From positions 1 through 51,734 of the forward strand of contig CAIVVT010000254.1 in NCBI GenBank assembly GCA_903909435.1: a DNA stretch of 51,734 nucleotides, written 5' to 3'. Below are positions 9,209 to 18,644 of the stretch, in pieces. The notes beneath the pieces are model-generated. The model was not told where the DNA came from. It worked only from the letters and a program-made list of their open reading frames with translations, and did no database searches. Source of the DNA: an uncultured Acidobacteriia bacterium. GTDB taxonomy: Bacteria > Acidobacteriota > Terriglobia > Bryobacterales > Bryobacteraceae. Each line of letters begins with the position of its first letter. Position 1 is the first letter of the stretch. The position numbers and the translations under genes were made by a program.

Positions 9209-10762
9209 ATGTTGCGCCTTATCGTTCCGCTGCTGTTCGCAGCTTCAATACACGCGGGTGAATCTCCGGCTGAGACCGTGGCATGCGAGCGACTCGCCGA
9301 TCTAAAACTGCCCAATACGACCATCACTCTCGCTCAGCGCCTGCCGGCGGGAACATTCGTCCCTCCTGTAGGGGCGACAATTCCCGACCTGCCGGCATTC
9401 TGCAGGGTCGCTGCTACAATGACGCCGACCGCCGACTCCGAGATCCGAGTTGAGCTTTGGATGCCTGAGGCCGGCTGGAATCAGCGTTTCGAGGGCACTG
9501 GGAACGGCGGCTTTGCGGGCGGCATCAGTTGGGGCTCGCTGGCTGCAGAGCTCCGGCGCGGGTTCGCGGTCGCAAATACGGACATGGGAATGCGCCCTCC
9601 AGCCGGCTCGGACGCCAGCGCTTTCAGCGGCCATCCCGAGAAGTGGGCCGATTGGGGCTACCGTTCCACACACGAGATGACGGTGGTCTCCAAATCACTC
9701 GTCAAGTCGTATTACGGGTCCACTCCTAAACACTCTTATTTCTCGGGCTGCTCCACCGGGGGCGAGCAGGCACTCATGGAAGCACAGAGATTCCCGGATG
9801 ACTACGATGGGATCCTCGGTGGTGCAGCCGCCAACAACCGCACGGGAGTCCATACCAGCATCCTCTGGAATTACGTGGTGACGCAGCGCGAGCCGGCGGA
9901 TTACCTGCCGTCAGCCAAACTCTCTCTACTCGCTTCCGCAGTGCTCGCGGCGTGCGATGCCGTCGATGGACTCAAAGACGGAGTGATCGCTGACCCGCGC
10001 CTTTGCCACTTCGATCCCGCGACCCTCGCCTGCAAGGGCGAGGACAGCGAAGGCTGCTTGGCGGCATCCCAGGTTCAATCCGCCCGCCGGATCTATAGCG
10101 GCCCTGCGAATCCTCGGACGAAGCAGCAGATCTACCCAGGCGTGCCAGCCGGGGCTGAACTCGGTTGGGGCATATTCGGCCCTCAGCCAGGCAAAGCCGC
10201 TCCACCTCCGTTCGAAGCAATCTTCAAATGGGGCTTGGGCGCAGACTGGAGCTGGCAAGCTTTTGATTTCGATCAGGACTATGCGGCGATGGTCGCCAAA
10301 CTGGGTCCGATGGTGAATGCCTTGAGCCCCGATCTGAGTGCGTTTCAATCACGCGGCCACAAGTTGATCGTGTATCACGGCTGGGCCGATGCGCTGGTGA
10401 CTCCGGGCGAGGCGATCAACTATCGGGAAGCCGTGCTGGCGCACCAACGGCAGCATTCCGGCGCGAGAGCAGCGGCCGATGTGCGGCGCAAAACCGACCA
10501 ATTCTACAGGCTGTTCATGATCCCCGGCATGGCGCATTGCGGTGGAGGTCCGGGACTGTCCGGGTTCAAAGCAATGGACGCGCTGCTGAAATGGGTGGAA
10601 GAGGGGAGCCCCCCAGACTCGATCCTAGCCAGCGGGAAACCCGGCGGAGTTGACGTTCAGCGTCCCGTATGTCCGTATCCCCAGGTAGCGCGATATCGCG
10701 GCGTCGGAGATGAACATGCGGCCGCCAGCTTCTTCTGTTCCGACCCAGGCCCCCGGAAGTAG
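9209..10762 (+). CDS. Tannase / feruloyl esterase family protein
   Basis: A 517-residue secreted alpha/beta-hydrolase. The ATG at 9209 gives a clean signal peptide (MLRLIVPLLFAASIHAGES); the frame is open further upstream, but that extension is basic and not protein-like. The CS-D-HC motif of the tannase/feruloyl esterase family is complete: nucleophile S182 in GCSTGG with C181 before it, D394 in HGWADALV, and H443-C444 in PGMAHCGGG, the two cysteines being the pair that forms the disulphide under the active site. Predicted to hydrolyse gallate, ferulate or similar aromatic esters on plant polymers or tannins. It sits between enzymes for deoxysugar-rich polysaccharides, consistent with removing phenolic decorations. 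Confidence 0.9.
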   Translation: MLRLIVPLLFAASIHAGESPAETVACERLADLKLPNTTITLAQRLPAGTFVPPVGATIPDLPAFCRVAATMTPTADSEIRVELWMPEAGWNQRFEGTGNGGFAGGISWGSLAAELRRGFAVANTDMGMRPPAGSDASAFSGHPEKWADWGYRSTHEMTVVSKSLVKSYYGSTPKHSYFSGCSTGGEQALMEAQRFPDDYDGILGGAAANNRTGVHTSILWNYVVTQREPADYLPSAKLSLLASAVLAACDAVDGLKDGVIADPRLCHFDPATLACKGEDSEGCLAASQVQSARRIYSGPANPRTKQQIYPGVPAGAELGWGIFGPQPGKAAPPPFEAIFKWGLGADWSWQAFDFDQDYAAMVAKLGPMVNALSPDLSAFQSRGHKLIVYHGWADALVTPGEAINYREAVLAHQRQHSGARAAADVRRKTDQFYRLFMIPGMAHCGGGPGLSGFKAMDALLKWVEEGSPPDSILASGKPGGVDVQRPVCPYPQVARYRGVGDEHAAASFFCSDPGPRK

Positions 10763-11290
10763 CTGCCGGTGTGCACGAGGGCAAACCCAAGATCGGCTCG
10801 ATCCGGTACTTTCTCCAGCACGCTGTTCTCAATCTGGCCGCTTCGGACGGTCTACTGCCTTGAGCCAGCCAAGCAAAGTAATGCCCTGATCTCTGCAGTC
10901 AATTCCAATGAAGTCGGTGGCTCGATGAGGTTCGGGTTCAGGGTGGGCACAATTCGGTCCCGGAAGGAACCAGCGAGGACGCAAGGCGCAAGCCGCGGCC
11001 GAACCGAGAATGGAAGCTTTCGACCACGGGTAGTTCGCGCTCCACCAGCGCAACCGTGGCTTCGGCCCGATCATCAGGCGTCCCGGAATTGAATGCGCGT
11101 TCCTGCAGCCTTCGCTACAGCTTCGGCAGCATACTGCTCCATCAGAACGGCATCGTTGACGCTGTTGGGTTTTCTATCGAAGCGAGCCAGCGTGCCTGTG
11201 GGAGTTGACGTGCACGTCTTTTGACAACATCGAGTGTCTCGATCCACCGACGGCCCATCGCGGCCCAAGGGATGGTCGACCAGAGCCTGT
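10740..11290 (-). pseudogene. Heavily decayed minus-strand gene, family unknown
   Basis: Between the tannase and rhamnosidase genes, the minus strand carries protein-like pieces in different frames, in order: IPWAAMGRRWIETLDVVKRR, SVNDAVLMEQYAAEAVAKAA, EATVALVERELPVVESFHS, NLIEPPTSLELTAEIRALL, then after a stop ENSVLEKVPDRADLGFALVH. No single frame joins them, as expected for a gene broken by several indels. I cannot name the family. The boundaries are approximate, and the left end overlaps the last codons of the tannase gene. The plus strand of 10763-11364 holds nothing else that I recognise. Confidence 0.3.
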
Positions 11291-11364
11291 ACGGCGTCGA
11301 ACCCCGGCTCGTCTTGACGGAGCACGGTGCCAGGTGTTCGAATGAACGGCGGACCAAACCATCG

Positions 11365-13707
11365 ATGAAGCTGATTTCCGCGGGGTGCTCTCGCCGGGCA
11401 TTTCTCCAACTCCCCGGTGGCCTTGCCGCGACGCGGATGCACTTCGCCGCGCCGCAGGCAGATTGCCTCTGGCCCGCTGGAACCCGGGATGCCGATAGCC
11501 ATGCGGCGTTTCGCGGTAGCTTTTCTATCGCATCGCCGGGAGATGTGGAGTTGCGCTTCCTGGGCGCATCCTGGTTCGTCCTCTGGGTGGACGGCGTGTA
11601 CAGCAGCGAAGGACCCGCGCGGTTCGTGCGCGAATTCCCCGAGTTCCAAAGCCTCCGGTTGCGCATGGGAGCGGGGCGGCACGTAATCGCAGCCCAGGTC
11701 CACTACGAGGGTGTCGCCACGCGCATGCTGGAAGACATCCCACCCTTCTGGACCTGTGATGTCGCGGGCCCGGCCGGTTCAGTACCGGTCCAGTGGCGAG
11801 CACTGCGATTGGAAGGCTATCGTCCTCGCGTACGGCGCGTGAATGAGCAACTGGGGTGGGTTGAGTGGTCCGACACGCGCAAGGTGCCGGAGAATTGGCA
11901 GCAGTTCGACTTTGACGATGCAGGTTGGGCGCCGCCCTCAGTTGCACATCCGGGACTGGGCGCGCTCGCGCCGCTGCGGCTCGGCGAGGTGCAAGCCACC
12001 GTGCATCCTTTACACGAGGTAGCCGCCGGCGAATTGGCGGAGTATTTCGGTTACGAACTCGACGATCCACCCGCGCGCCTGTTCCTGCGCCATCTCGAGC
12101 CGGGGGACCTGCCCGCACAGGGCGTATGGCGGCGCTACGACCTAGGCCGCGTGCGGTTGGGAAGGCCGCGTTTGCTTGTCGATTTGCCCGCGGGCGCGGT
12201 CGTGGAGATCGCCTACAGCGAGGCGCTTGAGAATGGCCGGGTCAATCCCTGGATTAATCTCTCGGCCGGCGCATCCTGCAACCTGGACCACTTCATTGCA
12301 AGCGGCGGCGAGCAGGAGTTCTTTCCGCTGGCTCCGAAGGGCGGGCGGTTCCTCGAAGTTCATGTGATCGCCCCGCCCGCGGCAGTGCGGTTCAACCGCG
12401 CAGAGTATGTGGAACGTACTTACCACGGTGCGCCGGAGGGATCGCTCGCGACCGGCGACGAGTTGCTCGACCGCATCTGGGTGACGGGCATCGAGACTTA
12501 TCGCGGCTGCTCCGAGGACGCAGTAATCGACAACCCGACGCGCGAGCGCGGACAATGGGCGGGCGACGTGGCCTCCGTGGGAATCGAAATCGCCTCCTGC
12601 GGCTACAGCGACCTGCGCCTGTTCGAGCGCGGACTGATACAGTGCGCGCGTTGCGCACGCGACGACGGCCTGGTGGCAGGTCTGTGTCCCGGCGGGCGAG
12701 CTTACCTGTCAACCTATGCCGCGCAATGGGTTTCCGCCTGCTTGCGCTATTGGGAGATGACCGGGGACATCGGCCTGCTCGAACAACTGCTGCCGGCGGC
12801 GGAGCGAAACATGGCTGCGTTCGTTCACCACGTTACGCCGGCCGGCGTCTCCGACGAGATCGGCTGGGGCTTCGTCGATTGGGGTTACGTGCGCAATGCC
12901 GGACCAAGCGACATCGGCGTCAACCTGCACTTCCATGCCGCGCTGCGCGATATGGAGCGCTGGTGTGACGTGCTTGGGCATCCAGAGCGGCGCGAGTATT
13001 ACTCCAGACTCGCCGCTCGTCAACAGGCGGTGCTCGCCAGGTGGTTCGAGGATGTCCTCGCCACTCCCGTCCCATGGCAAACCATCGGACTGCACCGCGC
13101 AGTGCTGGGTCTGAGGCTGGGGTTCTTCAGTGGAAAGTGTGGAGACCAAGCGGTCGCCGCCATCAAGCGCCACATTCTTAGTTGCTTTCCCTTGGACCCG
13201 GCGGGTCCGCGACTTAGCGATCCGTCGGCATCGACGTCGCGGCTGTTCACGCCTTACTTTGCCCACTATGCGCTGCCGGAGTTGATTCGCCACGGAGAAA
13301 TGGACTTCGTGCTCGACGTCTACCGCAAGGCGTGGGGATGGGCGCTAGGCGATGGCCGAACCACCTGGCTTGAAGTTTTCGATACGCGCTGGAGCCATTG
13401 CCACCAGTGGTCCGGTTGCCCCACCTGGCAGATGTCGCGCTACCTGCTGGGCCTTCATCCGGCCTTCCATCTCGGCCGGTTGCATTACACGCTGCTGCTT
13501 CGCCCTGGCTCCCTGCCGGGGGTTCAGGGGCGGTTGCCAGTGCCGGGCGAGAAAGGGGTGATCATCATCGAGTGGAGACGCGGGGGCTCCGACATCCACT
13601 ATCGGCTGGAGACGCCGTTGGCGTTGGTCCTGCATCCGGAATCGGGCGCTCCGATACGGATAGCGCGGGTTTTTGAACACGTATTCCATTCCGAGGAATT
13701 GCGCTGA
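11365..13707 (+). CDS. GH78 alpha-L-rhamnosidase
   Basis: A 780-residue exported enzyme. The ATG at 11365 is chosen because it gives a Tat-like leader (SRRAFLQLPGGLAATR); the frame is open back to 11221 but the extra residues are not leader-like. The N-terminal half is beta-sandwich and the C-terminal half an (alpha/alpha)6 barrel. The catalytic acid is expected at E394 in DNPTRERGQWAGD, which corresponds to the GH78 motif DxPxR.ER. The general base candidate is E670 in TTWLEVFD. It removes terminal alpha-L-rhamnose from rhamnogalacturonan side chains, flavonoid glycosides or saponins. The next gene, an acetylesterase, may strip acetyl groups from the same kind of substrate. Confidence 0.85.
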   Translation: MKLISAGCSRRAFLQLPGGLAATRMHFAAPQADCLWPAGTRDADSHAAFRGSFSIASPGDVELRFLGASWFVLWVDGVYSSEGPARFVREFPEFQSLRLRMGAGRHVIAAQVHYEGVATRMLEDIPPFWTCDVAGPAGSVPVQWRALRLEGYRPRVRRVNEQLGWVEWSDTRKVPENWQQFDFDDAGWAPPSVAHPGLGALAPLRLGEVQATVHPLHEVAAGELAEYFGYELDDPPARLFLRHLEPGDLPAQGVWRRYDLGRVRLGRPRLLVDLPAGAVVEIAYSEALENGRVNPWINLSAGASCNLDHFIASGGEQEFFPLAPKGGRFLEVHVIAPPAAVRFNRAEYVERTYHGAPEGSLATGDELLDRIWVTGIETYRGCSEDAVIDNPTRERGQWAGDVASVGIEIASCGYSDLRLFERGLIQCARCARDDGLVAGLCPGGRAYLSTYAAQWVSACLRYWEMTGDIGLLEQLLPAAERNMAAFVHHVTPAGVSDEIGWGFVDWGYVRNAGPSDIGVNLHFHAALRDMERWCDVLGHPERREYYSRLAARQQAVLARWFEDVLATPVPWQTIGLHRAVLGLRLGFFSGKCGDQAVAAIKRHILSCFPLDPAGPRLSDPSASTSRLFTPYFAHYALPELIRHGEMDFVLDVYRKAWGWALGDGRTTWLEVFDTRWSHCHQWSGCPTWQMSRYLLGLHPAFHLGRLHYTLLLRPGSLPGVQGRLPVPGEKGVIIIEWRRGGSDIHYRLETPLALVLHPESGAPIRIARVFEHVFHSEELR

Positions 13708-14204
13708 GCTGGAATCGAGAGCGGATTCATCAGGGGCGCTCGGAGCCCAGTCCGCTGAAGTTAGCCCGACGGGGTAGCGCTCGCTGATTGGCGTTTTGGC
13801 GTGAACTGAACGCGATCTCCAGATAGATCGGCGGCTCTCATTCTCAGCGATCAGCGCCCAACGCAGAATCAAGCTGACGACAGGGGCGTGCGCACGCCGA
13901 CAAAGGAACCTGCGCGTGGGTGTAAGCCATTCTCAGTGAAGGTTTTTCAAGCGAAGATTTGTATGATCGCTAGCCATCCGGCGAGCAAGAAGACCGCGTC
14001 CAAGTCAGGAGTAATCAGGGCCGCATGTTTCACACCCGCGCGAAGGATGCGAAACGCGCCTTGCTCGCGTTTTCCAAAGAGCCTCGACGTTTCGGAGGTC
14101 AGGTGTTCGAGTGAGTCACTTCCCCTCCGAGCCCCCGGAGGGCCGTCGCGCACCCCATCTGGCCAGCGGGCTCGAACGTTCGCGTGGTCTGATAGGCGAA
14201 GAGT
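13708..14204. other. Intergenic, nothing recognised
   Basis: It lies between the rhamnosidase and the acetylesterase on the same strand. Only short frames with unnatural composition are present. No terminator hairpin followed by a T-run was seen after the rhamnosidase stop. Confidence 0.5.
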
Positions 14205-16130
14205 ATGAGACTCCTTGTCGTCCTCCTATCGCTCACCGCGTCCGTGTACGCCAACCCAACGCTTCCCCCGCTGTTCGGCAATCATATGGTGATTCAGCAG
14301 GGGAGGGCGGTACCGGTCTGGGGCTGGGCCGATCCGCTAGAGCGCATCACGGTTTCGGTCCTGGGCCACTCGCGCCAGACGACTGCCGATGGGGGCGGAC
14401 GATGGCGCCTGGCACTCCCGGCGCTGCCCGCTGGAGGACCCTACCGTCTGACCGTGCAGGGAAACCGTTCGGTGGTTATCGACGACGTGCTGGTCGGCGA
14501 GGTCTGGATTTGTGCCGGTCAGTCGAACATGGCCTTCACGCTCGACCGCGCGGCCACCGCTGGACGGGACATTCCGGACGCCGACTACGCCGGAATCCGG
14601 CTCTTTCAGTTGAAGGAGCGCAGCGTCCTCCAGCCGCTCGAAACCACGCCGGATGCCGCGTGGCGCCAACTGACTCCGGAGTCGGTGCGTGGCTTCTCCG
14701 CCGTCGGATACCTGTTTGCACGCCGGCTGCATAAGGAACTGGGCGTGCCGGTCGGCATGATCCAAACTACGTGGTCTGGAACGGCTGCCGAGTTGTGGAC
14801 CTCCCACGCGGCTCTAGCACGCAGTCCGGAATTGCAGCCCCTGTTGCAAGCCTGGGAGTCCGCGAGCGATCTAACCCATGGGTTGGCCGCCCAGCCCGCC
14901 GATTTCCAACTCGACGTCGATGGCTTTGAACTCGTGCACCTCGATGGCAGAGCGGAACCCATGCATCCCGAATGGAGCTTCAACTGGGATAGCGTGCGCA
15001 ATTCGCACTTCGAGTTGATCGACTCTGGTCGCCCAGGGCTTGGGCTGGCCGCACGACTCAGCGGCAGTCTGGAAGCCGACGAATCTCCGGCTCTCACCGG
15101 CAGCTTCGCGCCCCGTCACGCTGAGCGCGACCTCAGTGGATACGAAGCACTTCGCTTCTACTGCCGGGGGCAGGGAGCGTACCGCTTCGATGTTTTGGAG
15201 AAAGTCGTGCGGGACGCTGACGAGTTCAACGTCCCAGCCATTCTGTCTACCGCAGACTGGCAGCCTGTGATAATTCGGTTTGCAGACTTGAAACAGGCGG
15301 GATGGGGCGTGAAGCAGTCGCTGACAACAAGTGCGCTGACCGGCTTCCGGATTCTCCCCTTGCGCGCTGCCAGCCCGGTTCAACTGCCGCCGGCGTCGCT
15401 GTTCAACGGCATGGTCGCGCCGCTGGCTCCGTACGGCATGCGCGGGGTCATCTGGTATCAAGGGGAGGGCAACGCAGGCCGGGCCTTCCAGTACCGCACG
15501 CTGCTACCTGCCTTGATCGGGAGTTGGCGCCAGGAGTGGGACCAGGGAGACTTTCCCTTCCTCATCGTGCAATTGCCTGAATTCGGAGCGCGCCGGGAGC
15601 AACCCTCCGAGAGCGCCTGGGCGGAATTGCGAGAGGCCCAGTTGCTCACCCTGAAGACTGCGCCGAATACTGGACTGGCCATTGCGATGGGACTGGGCGA
15701 AGCGGGCAATGTTCACCCGAACCGCAAGCTCGAAGCCGCCGACCGGTTGGCGCTATGGGCTCTTGGAACGACGTATGGCCGTGGCGGCGAGTTCTCAGGA
15801 CCGGTGTTCGATTCCGCAGTGGTAGGGGCAGGCGTCATCAAGCTTCATTTCCAGCACACCGGAACCGGCCTCATTCTCAGTTCGGGATCGACTCTGCGCG
15901 GTTTCGCGATTGCCGGCGCGGATCGCAAGTTCTACTGGGCTACTGCGCGTTTCGACGGCGATAGTGTCGTGACTTCCAGTCCGCACGTCCCCGCACCCGT
16001 GGCGGTCCGTTACGATTGGGCCGACAATCCGGACGGCAACCTGGCCAACAGTGCAGGTTTGCCCGCCTCGCCATTTCGAAGTGATGATTGGCCAGGAATC
16101 ACGGCGCCCGGCGACGTGCTCAAGCGATAG
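14205..16130 (+). CDS. Sialate O-acetylesterase-type SGNH hydrolase with internal domain
   Basis: A 641-residue secreted esterase (leader MRLLVVLLSLTASVYA). After an N-terminal beta-sandwich (LPPLFGNHMVIQQGRAVPVW), the SGNH block starts with GQSNM, nucleophile S107. It resumes with LFNGMVAPLAPYGMRGVIWY and QGEGNAG, and H504 in NVHPNRK is the catalytic histidine candidate. Between about residues 235 and 395 there is an insert with a jelly-roll-like pattern (LSGYEALRFYCRGQGAYRFD, WQPVIIRFADLKQAGWG) reminiscent of CIA30/CBM11-type carbohydrate-binding modules. The family removes acetyl groups from sialic acids or, in environmental bacteria, from plant polysaccharides such as xylan or pectin; the neighbours favour the latter. 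Confidence 0.85.
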   Translation: MRLLVVLLSLTASVYANPTLPPLFGNHMVIQQGRAVPVWGWADPLERITVSVLGHSRQTTADGGGRWRLALPALPAGGPYRLTVQGNRSVVIDDVLVGEVWICAGQSNMAFTLDRAATAGRDIPDADYAGIRLFQLKERSVLQPLETTPDAAWRQLTPESVRGFSAVGYLFARRLHKELGVPVGMIQTTWSGTAAELWTSHAALARSPELQPLLQAWESASDLTHGLAAQPADFQLDVDGFELVHLDGRAEPMHPEWSFNWDSVRNSHFELIDSGRPGLGLAARLSGSLEADESPALTGSFAPRHAERDLSGYEALRFYCRGQGAYRFDVLEKVVRDADEFNVPAILSTADWQPVIIRFADLKQAGWGVKQSLTTSALTGFRILPLRAASPVQLPPASLFNGMVAPLAPYGMRGVIWYQGEGNAGRAFQYRTLLPALIGSWRQEWDQGDFPFLIVQLPEFGARREQPSESAWAELREAQLLTLKTAPNTGLAIAMGLGEAGNVHPNRKLEAADRLALWALGTTYGRGGEFSGPVFDSAVVGAGVIKLHFQHTGTGLILSSGSTLRGFAIAGADRKFYWATARFDGDSVVTSSPHVPAPVAVRYDWADNPDGNLANSAGLPASPFRSDDWPGITAPGDVLKR

Positions 16131-16570
16131 CAGGCAGGGGCGGTCCGTACTCCGTTTTGCCTTAAGGTGGGCGAGGGTCATAACTCCCGGAGGTATGGGC
16201 TGGGTCATCTGACTTCCGACTATACGGAGGGCCTTTGACAGCTTAGCCCGGACAGCCAAACGCACTAGGTCAATAGGCGTAAAGGGGCATGTCGTAGTTA
16301 TTGGGCCAGCGGCACTCGACCCCTTCCGGTAGTCCTGCGGGCCCCGTTACCGATATTGCGAACGGATGGAACTCGATCGGCGGGCGCAAGGGAGTTTCGT
16401 TCATGATCCCGTTCTAGGCACGTAATATCGGGATTCTAAGAGTAGCGGGTCACACGACCATACCTAGTCAGTTAACCTGAGTGTCAGGACTCGCTGAATG
16501 GCCGAACAACCCGCGTCCTTTGTTCAACAACAGAAATTCGCGCCGCTGGGGCTTAAGGAAGGAGAGCTAG
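16131..16570. other. Intergenic, nothing firm
   Basis: It contains a 66-codon frame starting at 16498 (MAEQPASFVQQQKFAPLG), which overlaps the YdeI-type gene in another frame and has no recognisable domain. No promoter or terminator is clear. Confidence 0.4.
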
Positions 16571-16600
16571 TCTATATCGCAAGAAACGATATCCGGCGGT

Positions 16601-16825
16601 GTGGTGCACGAAGTGCCCGCAGATTTGAAACAGGCACTTACATCCGATCCGCAAGCGTTAACGACATGGGAAGGCATTACACCGCTCGCGCGCAATGAGT
16701 GGATATGTTGGATTGAGTCCGCCAGAAAAGCAGAAACCAGAAGCCGCCGGATCAAGTGGGGCTGCTCAAGCCTTAGGGATGGAAAACGACGCCCCTGTTG
16801 CTGGCCCGGATGCTCTCACCGCTAG
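16601..16825 (+). CDS. YdeI/OmpD-associated family small protein
   Basis: A 74-residue product with the typical C-terminal block of the YdeI/OmpD-associated (bacteriocin-protection) family: VPADLKQALTSDPQALTTW, LARNEWICWIESARKAETR, then a Cys-rich tail KRRPCCWPGCSHR. The start is uncertain. A GTG at 16601 is used here, but family-like residues (ISGGVVHEVP) begin about four codons earlier, and the frame is open only from 16571, so the true start is a rare codon or the 5' end has been lost. Its role is unknown; the name comes from a weak association with colicin protection. Confidence 0.55.
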   Translation: MVHEVPADLKQALTSDPQALTTWEGITPLARNEWICWIESARKAETRSRRIKWGCSSLRDGKRRPCCWPGCSHR

Positions 16826-16905
16826 TTCCAAGCTGGTCAAACCGGACCTTGCGACGGGTTGACTGGAGTCGGCCAGCTTCCAGTTTGTGCGTGTTCCTGG
16901 CATGA

Positions 16906-17037
16906 TCGGCAGAACGGGGTGCGGAGTTGTTCAAACGGCCCGCGCAAATCTCGCTCTCAAAAGCCCTTGGAGCTTGGATCCTTATGCCCGGAACGAAGCT
17001 CACATTCGATATCGTCCGTGAGATTGACATGAAGTAA
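16906..17037 (+). pseudogene. C-terminal protein fragment, possibly PDZ-like
   Basis: An open stretch of 43 codons without a start, ending in TAA just before the next gene. It reads like natural protein (AELFKRPAQISLSKALG, LMPGTKLTFDIVRE). The pattern resembles the last strand and helix of a PDZ domain, but this is a guess from a short piece. It is probably a leftover of a deleted gene. Confidence 0.25.
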
Positions 17038-17087
17038 TCGTGGCGAAAGGCCGAGTCCTGTATCAGTTATACTTGACACCGAACAAT

Positions 17088-18644
17088 ATGGCGACCGTCG
17101 CACCAAAAGCTCGCAAGCTATGGGCCACTAAGCCGCGACGCACTTTGGCACAGTTGGCGCTGTTATTGTGCGTGCAGATCTCGGCGCTCACGGCCCAGAG
17201 CGCTGCGCTGCCTGGAGCGGGACCCACGCCAATCGACTCTGTGCTCGCCCGGGTCGAGGCTTTACGATTGACTGCAGATCAGGTCCGCCAGCTAACACTG
17301 CTGCGGTTGGATAGCCAAATCGCGGAAGCGCCGATGATCGCAGAATTACAGGCCCACAGATTGCGATTGGAGCGCGGGAAGATCGCCGAGCCAGCCGACT
17401 TCAAAGCACCCGAGCAGGTTCTGCAGCGGATTGAAGAACTGAGCGTGCAAATCGCGAGAACCGAACGCGCAACCGCTGAAAAGGCTAACGACATCCTGAC
17501 TCCAGTCCAGAGGATGATACTAGTCCAGTCCGGCCCAACGGCAAGTCCGCCAGTGCACGACGCCAGAATTAACGACGCCAGCGAGCGGCGTCCGCAAGAC
17601 AGCAAGCTAGTCGAATACGAGATTTCAGAGGCGATCGCGGATCGGCTTATCGCGTGGGCCAAAGCCTTCGCCCTGCTTCTTGGCGCTCCCTTAGCCGTCT
17701 TAGCTGTAGTACTAGCTACGTTGGGCATTCGCTCCTACGCCGACTTCAGAGACAGGGTCCAGAAGGGGCGCGAGGCGATCAACGGCCAAATGCAGGAGGC
17801 GGCCGAGGCGATCAAGCACCAAATGCAGGAAGCTACACGCCTGCAGGAGGAGTTGGCGGCCTTGCGCGTACGATTCACCGAACTCGCCGGGATTGAGCAT
17901 AGCGTACGGGAAATCGCAGCGCAGGTGAATCGGATCGAGCAATTCGTCGGCTTTCAGAAATCCGACGCTCTGACCCCAGCACTGAAGGCATCCCTTGAGG
18001 ATGCATTGAGCCGTTACCGGACCTGGCTTGCTGGCATCGGTAGCCTTCCCGGCGAGCCAGTCACTGTGTTCATCGACCCGAAGTTGAAGGATAACGCCTA
18101 CTATGAGCCCGGAAGGATCGTGATCGCCGAAGTCCTGGCCGGTGATCCCGACGTTGTGCTGCGCGAATACACCCACCATGTGCTCAAGGACGCGAAGGAA
18201 AAGGCTGTTCCCTGGACGGCCATTCAGTCCGGTCTGTCCGATTATCTGCCCTGTAGCTTTAATAACAATCCGCTGTTCGGCGCCAAGTCCGCGCCAGTGT
18301 TCAACCGAATCTTCAAGCGACAGATGTTCGCGAACGGCTATGTGCGTAACATGGTCAACACCCTGCGCCTGGACACCCCCCGCCAGGGGACTTCCGAGCA
18401 GCAGATCGGTGAAGGGTGGAGCGGAGCATTCTGGGAGTTGCGGACCCTCCTTGGACGTGAGCACGCTGACCCCTTGTTGGTCGAGGCGTGGAAGGTTGCG
18501 AAAATCAGGAAGGACTCCCCGGCCAGCTTCACCGAATTCGGGCGCACCATTTTTGGACTTGTCACCCAGAGCCACGCATCCTTCGCGGCGGAGACCAAGG
18601 CCATCTTCGAGCGCCGTGGGGTGAAGCTCCCCGAAGCTAAGTGA
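17088..18644 (+). CDS. Membrane protein with coiled coil and degenerate zincin-like domain
   Basis: A 518-residue protein of unknown function. The ATG at 17088 is preferred over the GTG at 17040, because it puts a basic N-terminus before a hydrophobic leader or anchor (~19-36). A helical, charged periplasmic region follows, then a second hydrophobic segment (~190-215) and a coiled coil (~223-290, EAINGQMQEAAEAIKHQMQE). The C-terminal ~200 residues look like a gluzincin peptidase fold: REYTHH at 359-364 stands where HEYTHH is expected, and EGWSGAFWEL (E442) could be the third ligand region. The first histidine is replaced by arginine (codon CGC), so catalysis is doubtful. The flanks are fragmentary genes, which suggests a recently rearranged site. 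Confidence 0.6.
   Translation: MATVAPKARKLWATKPRRTLAQLALLLCVQISALTAQSAALPGAGPTPIDSVLARVEALRLTADQVRQLTLLRLDSQIAEAPMIAELQAHRLRLERGKIAEPADFKAPEQVLQRIEELSVQIARTERATAEKANDILTPVQRMILVQSGPTASPPVHDARINDASERRPQDSKLVEYEISEAIADRLIAWAKAFALLLGAPLAVLAVVLATLGIRSYADFRDRVQKGREAINGQMQEAAEAIKHQMQEATRLQEELAALRVRFTELAGIEHSVREIAAQVNRIEQFVGFQKSDALTPALKASLEDALSRYRTWLAGIGSLPGEPVTVFIDPKLKDNAYYEPGRIVIAEVLAGDPDVVLREYTHHVLKDAKEKAVPWTAIQSGLSDYLPCSFNNNPLFGAKSAPVFNRIFKRQMFANGYVRNMVNTLRLDTPRQGTSEQQIGEGWSGAFWELRTLLGREHADPLLVEAWKVAKIRKDSPASFTEFGRTIFGLVTQSHASFAAETKAIFERRGVKLPEAK

Noticed and set aside
11074..11703. 209-codon minus-strand open frame overlapping the rhamnosidase start
   Set aside because: Only its last ~40 codons read like protein, and these belong to the decayed gene; the rest is antisense of the rhamnosidase.
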